Shown piece by piece: positions 55,061 to 61,960 of a stretch of 64,000 nt of DNA. This stretch comes from Planctomyces sp. SH-PL14 (GTDB lineage: Bacteria > Planctomycetota > Planctomycetia > Planctomycetales > Planctomycetaceae). The translations under genes were made by a program, and so were the position numbers. Each line of letters starts with the position of its first letter. The first letter of the stretch is position 1. Under the pieces are notes generated by a model, which was given only the letters and a program-made list of their open reading frames with translations, was not told where the DNA came from and did not search any database. The stretch covers positions 2,994,001-3,058,000 of the forward strand of contig NZ_CP011270.1 of assembly GCF_001610835.1 (NCBI RefSeq). The letters run 5' to 3'.

Positions 55061-56515
55061 ATGCCAATGACTTCGCCAACGACCAGCGGCCCTCTGGCTT
55101 CCTCCACCGATCTCAGCGGCCAGACGATCGCGGGGGGGCGGTACCATGTGGACCGCAAGCTCGGTACGGGGAGCATGGGGCACGTCTTCCTGGCTCACGA
55201 CGTCAACCTCGAGACCGAAGTCGTGGTCAAGGTGCCGACGCTGGCGCGGCTCGAGAACGAGGAGTTCCGGACCCGGTTCCTGCAGGAGTCCCGCGTCCTC
55301 GTCAAGCTCGGCCATCCGCACATCGTCCGGATCCTCGACGTCGGCGAATTCAAGGCCGTCCCCTACTTCGTGATGCAGTACATCGGCGGAGGGAGCCTCG
55401 ACGACCGGATCTACGACTCCGCCAATGAAGGGCCGGGACAGTCTCCGGACGAGGTCGCCGACTGGCTGCCGCGGGTCGCGGGGGCGCTCGACTTCGTCCA
55501 CATGCGGGGCTTCATCCATCGGGACGTCAAGCCGGCCAACATCCTCTTCGACGAGTTCGGCCACGCGTACCTGAGCGACTTCGGGCTCTCCCGCTTCACG
55601 AGTCCGGACGAGCAGAACAGCCGGATGACGGCGGCCGGCGCCGTCGTCGGGACTCCGAACTACGTGGCCCCCGAGGTGGTCCTGGGCCAGAAGTACGCCG
55701 GGCACGCCGACCAGTATTCTCTGGCGATGATGGTCTACGAGGCGCTGACCGGGGTGGTGCCGCTCGAAGGGCCCAGTCCCTCCGCCACGATGGTGAACCA
55801 GACGTCGAAGATGCCGCCGGCCCCCTCGAAGCACAACGCCGCTCTGTCCCCGGAGGTCGACGCCGTCCTCCTCCGGGCCCTCTCCAAGGGGCCGCTGAAG
55901 CGCTATCCCAACTGCCTGGAGTTCAGCAACGCCTTCCTGGAGGCGGCGGGGCTCACCTCGGCGGGCTCGGGGGCTCAGAAGCGGAGCGGCGAGCGAGCGA
56001 CGGCCGGGACCACTCCGGCTCCCCCTTCCAAGATCCCTGCGCGGCCCGCCTCGACCCGCAGTACCGTCACCAGCGCCGGAGACACGCAGATCTCCGTGCC
56101 GGTCCAGCGTTACAGCGTCAAGAAGACGACCAAGATCAAGAGGGACGGCACGGGGAGCTGCCCCAAGTGCTCGCACGAGCTGAAGCTCCGCCATAAGCAC
56201 GCCGGCCAGAAGGGACAATGCGTCAAGTGCCGTGGCCTTTTGGTCATCACGCGGGACCTGAAGGAGGTCAAGCACGTCGTCATCAACCGGCGGGCCGGGC
56301 AGTCCAATCTCAGCGAGTCCGATTTCGCCCTGCGGCTGGGGACGGAGCTGTTCGGCTGGAAGCTGCCGTTGATCGCGGCTCTCGTGATCGCCGTGGTGAT
56401 GACCGGGATCATTCTCTCCTCGGTCTCGTTCGTCAGCGTTCAGGCCAATCGGGACCTGGACAAGGAGAAGGCGGACAAGATGGGGACGCAGAAGGTGGGC
56501 ACGGAAGGGCGCTGA
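55061..56515 (+). CDS. Ser/Thr protein kinase with zinc ribbon and membrane helix
   Basis: 484 residues from ATG 55061 (a GTG lies just upstream). Residues 26-295 form a Hanks-type kinase domain: Gly-rich loop LGTGSMGHV, catalytic Lys57 in VVVKVP, D155 and N160 in IHRDVKPANI, D173 in LSDFGLS, and TPNYVAPE. A Ser/Thr/Pro linker follows, then a zinc ribbon C367-x2-C370, C387-x2-C390, and a single membrane helix near 435-457. The zinc ribbon resembles that of the giant protein encoded 2.5 kb away, suggesting membership in the same signalling module. Kinase should face the cytoplasm with a short exported tail. Ligand and targets are unknown. Confidence 0.93.
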   Translation: MPMTSPTTSGPLASSTDLSGQTIAGGRYHVDRKLGTGSMGHVFLAHDVNLETEVVVKVPTLARLENEEFRTRFLQESRVLVKLGHPHIVRILDVGEFKAVPYFVMQYIGGGSLDDRIYDSANEGPGQSPDEVADWLPRVAGALDFVHMRGFIHRDVKPANILFDEFGHAYLSDFGLSRFTSPDEQNSRMTAAGAVVGTPNYVAPEVVLGQKYAGHADQYSLAMMVYEALTGVVPLEGPSPSATMVNQTSKMPPAPSKHNAALSPEVDAVLLRALSKGPLKRYPNCLEFSNAFLEAAGLTSAGSGAQKRSGERATAGTTPAPPSKIPARPASTRSTVTSAGDTQISVPVQRYSVKKTTKIKRDGTGSCPKCSHELKLRHKHAGQKGQCVKCRGLLVITRDLKEVKHVVINRRAGQSNLSESDFALRLGTELFGWKLPLIAALVIAVVMTGIILSSVSFVSVQANRDLDKEKADKMGTQKVGTEGR

Positions 56516-56535
56516 GGACTGAGCCGCTGCCTCGA

Positions 56536-56852
56536 ACCGCGCCCTTGCCGGCACGACTCTGTTTGCTCAAACCCAACGTACCACGGCAGCCAGAGGTCAA
56601 GGGGGCCACGCCCCCTTGCCGCCGGAGGCACTTCCATGAGGAACCGTGGTCAGTAACGGATGCCCCCTTTGTGGAACCGGCGTTGAGGACTCGTCACTCG
56701 CTTTGCAATCCTCGCGGGTTGGTGAGGGGGCATACGACACGTTGTCCGCGCTTGGACACACCCTCCTTCAGACATCTCTCGACGGCCAGGCCTCCGGCGG
56801 GCAAGAGGGCTTCGCCCCCTTGCATCCCCCACCAGGGTGCCCCTGGACCCGG
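56536..56852 (+). repeat. Dispersed intergenic repeat, copy 11 (full)
   Basis: Forward copy from ACCGCGCCCTTGCCGGCAC, matching the IS element's outer end especially closely, through both hairpins (left GGGGGCCACGCCCCC), core and right arm to CCCTGGACCCGGG. It starts 20 bp after the kinase stop. The remaining sequence to 56999 has a pyrimidine-rich CCCC tract but no gene. Confidence 0.93.
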
Positions 56853-56999
56853 GTGGGTGCGGGTGGGCTGTGTTTCTATTCACGAAACCTTCGCGGAATC
56901 CTCGCGATTCCTCCGGACAGTGCCCCGTCGGTCCCCTGGCCCCGACTCCCCAGCCCCGCTGGCTGAGCTGCGGCCGCCTGTTCTGAAAGCGCGCCCCCG

Positions 57000-58166
57000 A
57001 TGTCCGGAATCCCGTTCAACCGCCCGTTCATCGCCGGCAAGGAGCTCTTCTATGTCGCCCAGGCAGTGACCTTCGGGAACATCGCCGGCGACGGGCACTT
57101 CACCAAGGCCTGCTCGCGCCTGCTGGAAGACCGTTTCGACATCCACCGCGTCCTGCTGACCCCCTCCTGCACCGCCTCGCTTGAAATGGCGGCGATGCTC
57201 TGCGGCCTCGGCCCCGGGGATGAGGTCATCATGCCTTCCTACACCTTCGTCTCGACCGCCTCGGCCGTGGCCCGCGTCGGGGCGAAGCCGGTGTTCGTCG
57301 ACATCCGGCCCGACACGCTCAACCTCGATGAGTCGCTGATCGAAGAAGCGATCACCCCCCGGACCAAGGCGATCTTCCCCGTCCACTACGCGGGAGTCGG
57401 CTGCGAGATGGACCGGATCCTCTCAATCGCCCGGGCCCACGGCCTCCGCGTGGTGGAGGACGCCGCCCAGGGAGTCAACTCCCGCTACAACGGCAAGGCG
57501 CTGGGGGCAATCGGCGATCTCGGCTGCTACAGCTTCCACGAGACCAAGAACTACATCTGCGGCGAGGGGGGAGCCCTCTGCATCAACGATCCTGAGCTCC
57601 TCGAACAGGCGGAGATCATCCGCGACAAGGGGACGAACCGGCAGAAGTTCTTCCGCGGCGACGTCGACAAGTACACGTGGGTCGCGGTCGGCTCATCCTA
57701 CGTCCCGAGCGAGATCTGCTCCGCCTTCCTGTACGGCCAGCTCGAGATGCTCGACGCCATCGCCGAGCGGCGGCGGGAGATCTACCGGGAGTACCGGCGG
57801 CGACTCAAGCCGTTGGCGGCGGAAGGGCTGCTGCGGATCCCGTACGTCCCGGAGGACTGCGACTCGAACTATCACATGTTCTACGTGATCCTCCCGACCG
57901 CGGAGCAGCGGGACGGCCTCCTGGAGGCGATGCGACGCCGGGGGATCCACGCCGTCTTCCACTACGTTCCGCTCCACTCCTCGCCGATGGGCCGCCAGCT
58001 GGGCGGGGACCGGTCGCTGCCGGTGACCGAGGACCTGAGCGCCCGCCTGATCCGGCTGCCGTTCTACCACGGGATCACTCCGCAGGAGCAGTCGGCCGTG
58101 ATCGATCTCGTGATCGAGTTCGCCGAGCGCCGGGCGCCTGTCGCCGCGGTGTCCGTCACGGCGTGA
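57000..58166 (+). CDS. wecE: dTDP-4-amino-4,6-dideoxygalactose transaminase (WecE/RffA type)
   Basis: 388 residues, standard for the DegT/DnrJ/EryC1/StrS aminotransferases. N-terminus IPFNRPFIAGKELFYVAQAV, TPSCTASLEMAAMLCG near 53, PSYTFVSTASAVARVGAKPV near 80, VEDAAQGVNSRYNGK near 155, and the PLP-lysine in SFHETKNYICGEGGAL near 185 all follow the WecE/RffA pattern. The enzyme makes a 4-amino-6-deoxyhexose nucleotide (dTDP-Fuc4N) for surface glycans. Three membrane proteins of sugar-transfer type lie downstream (58.4-64 kb), so a surface-glycan role is likely. Confidence 0.88.
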   Translation: MSGIPFNRPFIAGKELFYVAQAVTFGNIAGDGHFTKACSRLLEDRFDIHRVLLTPSCTASLEMAAMLCGLGPGDEVIMPSYTFVSTASAVARVGAKPVFVDIRPDTLNLDESLIEEAITPRTKAIFPVHYAGVGCEMDRILSIARAHGLRVVEDAAQGVNSRYNGKALGAIGDLGCYSFHETKNYICGEGGALCINDPELLEQAEIIRDKGTNRQKFFRGDVDKYTWVAVGSSYVPSEICSAFLYGQLEMLDAIAERRREIYREYRRRLKPLAAEGLLRIPYVPEDCDSNYHMFYVILPTAEQRDGLLEAMRRRGIHAVFHYVPLHSSPMGRQLGGDRSLPVTEDLSARLIRLPFYHGITPQEQSAVIDLVIEFAERRAPVAAVSVTA

Positions 58167-58415
58167 GTCAGGTTGCGCGGCGCTCGAGGGTGATGCGGGT
58201 GGCTGCTTCCTGAGTCTCTGTGCCCGAAGAAGAGAAGGGGGCCACAGATCAACACGGATGGGAGTGGAGCCGTCGCCGACTGCGGGGCGGCGGGGGCGAG
58301 GACTATGTTTGGTCAGTCGACAAGGTTCGAACGCGAGTGAATCGTTGTGGGACATTCGAAGTCGCCGGCCGGGCCGGAGAGTTTTCCTCAAACCGTCCCC
58401 GATTCGCGGAGCGCG

Positions 58416-59780
58416 ATGCCTCACTCCGGAACGAGTCTGGACACGGAGGCCCCCAATCCCTTGCGGGCCTACCTCGTTATCTGGGCCTGGTGCGCGGTTC
58501 TCTGCCTCCTGACGCATCTGCCGATGCTCTTCAAGCTGCATCGGGAGGGGGACGAGCTCGTCTACCTGGCACTGGCGGAGCGGATGGGCTGGGACTTTTC
58601 CGGGTACACGACCAAGGACGATCCGCGGGTCAATTCCTTTCCCTATTCGATCTATCGCCAGGACCTGTTCCACCATCCGCCGCTTTATCCCTGGCTTCTC
58701 AAGTGGGGGCTGGCCTGGAGCGATAACCCGTTGCTGGAAGTTCCCGGTGTCCCTACGCCCGAGGTGAAGCGGGGTGAGCTGTCACCGGTCGTCCCGGGAC
58801 GGGTCGTGGCGTTCGCGTTCCTGCTGGCGGTCGGGGCGACACTCGCCGGGACGTACTACGCGGCCCGGCTGATGCGGATGCTCGGAGTCTCTCCCGTGCT
58901 CGGCGGGACCGCGCTCGTGGCGATGACGCTCTGTCCGCTGCTGCTGTTCTCGACCGTCCGCATCCATCACGACGCCCTGGCCGGGCTGTTTCTCTTCTGC
59001 GGCTTCGTGGCGTTCCTGGAAGCGCTCACGGAGAACCGGCTCCCGTCGGCGATCGTCGCCGCCGCCTGGCTGGTCGCCGGATTCAACCTTCGGTTCAACT
59101 CGATCCTGATGTTGCCGGTCGTTGCCGCGCTTCCGTTCTACCTGCGGCGGGGCACCGGGACGGCTGGTGAGCCGTCGGAGCCGGCGGGTCCCTTCCGCGG
59201 CGAATGGGTGATTCCGTCGATCGTATTGGGGAGTGTGGCTCTCCTGGGCCTGCAGCATTTCTACCGGCTGCTCGGGACCTATGGGTCGATCAATCCGTCG
59301 ACCGTCATCCGGCCGCTGCCGGAGGCGGCCCAGTTCAGTCCGTTCCTGACGTTCGTGGAGACGAAGATCACGCGGGGGTGGATCCTTGGGGAGTTGGCGC
59401 TGATCTTTCCGGCGGCTCTGCTCTTCCTGACGCCGTCGGTCGCCCGGTCGGTGTGGTCAGCGGTGAGGGAGCGATCCGCCTCCGGAGCGATGATGCTTGC
59501 GGCGTCTTTCCTGTTCTTGGCGTCGTTGGCGATCAGTTACCGGCAGCTTCGCTACTTTGCGTTGCCGATGGTCTTCGTTCACGCGTGCTGGCCGTGGGCG
59601 CTGCAGCATTCTCTGCAGGGGTGGATGCGCGGCGTGGCGTTGGGCCTGGCGGGAGTGACCGTGTTCCTGATGGTGACGACCGGTTTTCTCAATGCCACGA
59701 TGGCTGAGCCGGAGCAGATGATGCTGATTCCGTCGGCGGCGATGTTCTGGCCTCCGCTGCAGCGGGCATACGAGCTCTGA
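58416..59780 (+). CDS. Polytopic membrane glycosyltransferase (GT39/ArnT-like)
   Basis: 454 residues from ATG 58416; a GTG start at 58347 would add a low-complexity tail. About ten membrane helices. Early acidic residues after the first helix (LHREGDELVYLALAERMGWD) and the HHPPLYPWLLKW motif match the lumenal/periplasmic loop of lipid-linked-sugar glycosyltransferases of the PMT/ArnT (GT-C) type. These use polyprenyl-phosphate sugars as donors on the outer face of the membrane. Acceptor unknown. Upstream (58167-58415) contains a CCACAGATCAACACGGATG motif. Confidence 0.75.
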   Translation: MPHSGTSLDTEAPNPLRAYLVIWAWCAVLCLLTHLPMLFKLHREGDELVYLALAERMGWDFSGYTTKDDPRVNSFPYSIYRQDLFHHPPLYPWLLKWGLAWSDNPLLEVPGVPTPEVKRGELSPVVPGRVVAFAFLLAVGATLAGTYYAARLMRMLGVSPVLGGTALVAMTLCPLLLFSTVRIHHDALAGLFLFCGFVAFLEALTENRLPSAIVAAAWLVAGFNLRFNSILMLPVVAALPFYLRRGTGTAGEPSEPAGPFRGEWVIPSIVLGSVALLGLQHFYRLLGTYGSINPSTVIRPLPEAAQFSPFLTFVETKITRGWILGELALIFPAALLFLTPSVARSVWSAVRERSASGAMMLAASFLFLASLAISYRQLRYFALPMVFVHACWPWALQHSLQGWMRGVALGLAGVTVFLMVTTGFLNATMAEPEQMMLIPSAAMFWPPLQRAYEL

Positions 59781-59798
59781 TGGGCGGGCTGTTGATAT

Positions 59799-60124
59799 CC
59801 GGGGTCCAGGGGTAACCCCTGGTGGGGGATGCAAGGGGGCGAAGCCCTCTTGCCCGCCGGAGGCCTGGCCGTCGAGAGATATCTGAAGGAGAGCGTGTCC
59901 AAGCGCGGCCGACGTGTCGTGTGCCCCCTCACCAACCCGCGGGGACTGCAAAGCCAGCGGTGTGGATTGAGAGAGTCCTCAACGCCGGTTCCACAAAGCG
60001 GACGTCCGTTGTGTCCCACGGTTCCTCATAGAAGTGCCTCCGGCGGCAAGGGGGTGAGACCCCCTTGACCCCGGCTGCCGTCGCACGTTGGGCTTGAGCT
60101 ATCAGCGCTGTGCCGGCAACGATG
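59799..60124 (-). repeat. Dispersed intergenic repeat, copy 12 (full)
   Basis: Reverse copy starting CCGGGGTCCAGGGGTAACCCC 19 bp after the preceding stop and ending TGCCGGCAACG, with hairpins GGGGGCGAAGCCCTC and AAGGGGGTGAGACCCCCTT. It lies between two convergent genes. Confidence 0.93.
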
Positions 60125-60163
60125 CGTTCGAGCCAGCGGCACCATGTCGGCGGCCTCATCGCT

Positions 60164-61960
60164 TCAACGCGGCCCCGCAGGACCAACCCCCAACCGCTCC
60201 AGCCCGGCCCGCACCCGCGCATCCCCCGGCGCAACCGCCCACGCACGGCGGAGGTCCGTCTCAGCCCCCCGAAGATCGCCCCGCATCGCCAAGATCGTGG
60301 CCCGGTTGATCAGGCTGTCGACGTGGTCCGGGTCGAGCTTCAGCCCTCGGTCGATCTGCCGCCCCGCCTCGTCCAGATCCCCCGTCATCGCCAGCAACCG
60401 CCCCAGGTTGGAATACTCCCCCGGTCCCGGCCGGTGCCGCATCGCCATCCGGGCGTTCTCCAGAGCGCCGGACAGATCGCCCCGGTCTTCCAGGATCTGC
60501 GCCACACGGGCATAGACCAGCGAGTAGTGCGGCTCGACGCGGATCGCCTCCCGATAAGCCTCCAGCGCCTCATCCATCCGCTCCTGCTTCTCAAGGCTCT
60601 GGGCAAGGTTGCTCCAGCCCAGCTCGAACCGCGGAGCCATCCGCGTCACCTTGCGGTACTCCGCTTCCTGCTCCGCCAGCGAGGTCCGTTCCTGCGCCAG
60701 ATCGTTGACGCACAGATAGCAGTCCGGGTTCTTCGCCAGCGTCCGTCGCCACAGCGTCGTGATCGACCGGTAGTCCTCGATCTGAAACCACGTCAGCCCG
60801 ATGAGCAGCAGACAGACCGCCGTTCCGCACGCGCGCCCAAGCAGCGGACTCCGACTCCCGAGCGCCGCGAGAGCCACCCCCGCCGCCGTAAGCGGCCCGA
60901 GGCTGGCGAGATAGACGAAGTGGTCCGCGACCACCGAGAACCGCATCGGATAAACCGGCAGCAGTCCCAGCACCGGAAACAGCGTTCCGCCAAAAAAGAA
61001 CGTCAGGGCCAGCGGCCAGCGGACGCCCCGCCGGGCCGGGATGACGAGAAGACCAAGCAGCGCGATGGTACCGGCGAGCGGAATCCAGTCAGCCGCACGG
61101 GAGCCGTCGAGAGTCCAGCGGGGATAGAAGAACGACAGAGGCCAGGGGAACAGGATCTTCCCGAGGTAGAACCACGGGACCGCCCCTGCCGTGGCGAGCC
61201 GCCGCGCGAGGGTCCATTGCAGGTCTCCGGTCTGGGCAAAGACGTGGACCCGCTCCAGCCAGGCGGTGTGCAGCCCTCCCGCGATCCCCAGGACGAAATG
61301 CGGCAGGAGCGGAATGACGTCCCGCGCCGTGACCTTTCCGTCCTTCCACCACACGGCGACGAGGATCGCCGCCGGCAGCGTGGCGGTGATGCTCTTGCTG
61401 AGGAGCGCCAGGACGAACAGTCCCAGCGCGAGTGTGTAATGGGCCGCGGAAGAACTTCGTTCCCCGGTCCGCCCCTCGCGCCAGTCCCAGTAGACAAGAA
61501 ATGCGGACAGGTAGAAGAGCCCCGAAAGGACGTTCTTCCGCTCCGTGACCCAGGCGACCGACTCGACATGGATCGGGTGGACCGCGAACAGGGCCGTTCC
61601 CCAGAAGGCGACCCCGACAACGGCCGCGGCCGGAGACCAGCGCCGCAGAAGCGCGTAGAGAAGGACGACGCTCCCGGCGTGCAGGAGAATGTTCATCAGA
61701 TGAAAGCCGGCCGGGTGGAGACCCCACAGCCGGTGCTCCAGCCAGAAGGTCGTGTAGACCAGCGGGTAATACTGGGGCGTGGCGTGCCGGTCGAACCAGA
61801 TCCGGCCGAGGCCATCCGGACTCTGAACGAGTTCGTTCTTCGTCAGGTACGCGTCGTCGTCCCAGATGTAGCCGCAGCGGAGCGCCGGGGCGTGGGCCGC
61901 GATCGCCAGAACGACAAGCGCCGCGGCGGAAAGAAGGAACTCCCGGGACCGTTCGCTCAC
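60164..61960 (-). CDS. TMTC-like membrane protein with C-terminal TPR domain
   Basis: 598 residues from a GTG at 61960 overlapping the upstream stop by 4 bp. About ten membrane helices begin at residue 7. The first loop has GYIWDDDAYLTKNELVQ (acidic catalytic-type residues), FHLMNILLHAGSVVLLYALL follows, then VHPIHVESVAWVTERKNVLS, all typical of TMTC/O-mannosyltransferase-like proteins of planctomycetes and other bacteria. From about 430 on there are tetratricopeptide repeats (AEYRKVTRMAPRFELGWSNL, EALEAYREAIRVEPHYSLVY, LENARMAMRHRPGPGEYSNL) for protein binding. Presumed role is transfer of sugar from a polyprenyl carrier to an exported protein. It is coupled to the YfhO-like gene. Confidence 0.82.
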   Translation of the reverse strand: MSERSREFLLSAAALVVLAIAAHAPALRCGYIWDDDAYLTKNELVQSPDGLGRIWFDRHATPQYYPLVYTTFWLEHRLWGLHPAGFHLMNILLHAGSVVLLYALLRRWSPAAAVVGVAFWGTALFAVHPIHVESVAWVTERKNVLSGLFYLSAFLVYWDWREGRTGERSSSAAHYTLALGLFVLALLSKSITATLPAAILVAVWWKDGKVTARDVIPLLPHFVLGIAGGLHTAWLERVHVFAQTGDLQWTLARRLATAGAVPWFYLGKILFPWPLSFFYPRWTLDGSRAADWIPLAGTIALLGLLVIPARRGVRWPLALTFFFGGTLFPVLGLLPVYPMRFSVVADHFVYLASLGPLTAAGVALAALGSRSPLLGRACGTAVCLLLIGLTWFQIEDYRSITTLWRRTLAKNPDCYLCVNDLAQERTSLAEQEAEYRKVTRMAPRFELGWSNLAQSLEKQERMDEALEAYREAIRVEPHYSLVYARVAQILEDRGDLSGALENARMAMRHRPGPGEYSNLGRLLAMTGDLDEAGRQIDRGLKLDPDHVDSLINRATILAMRGDLRGAETDLRRAWAVAPGDARVRAGLERLGVGPAGPR

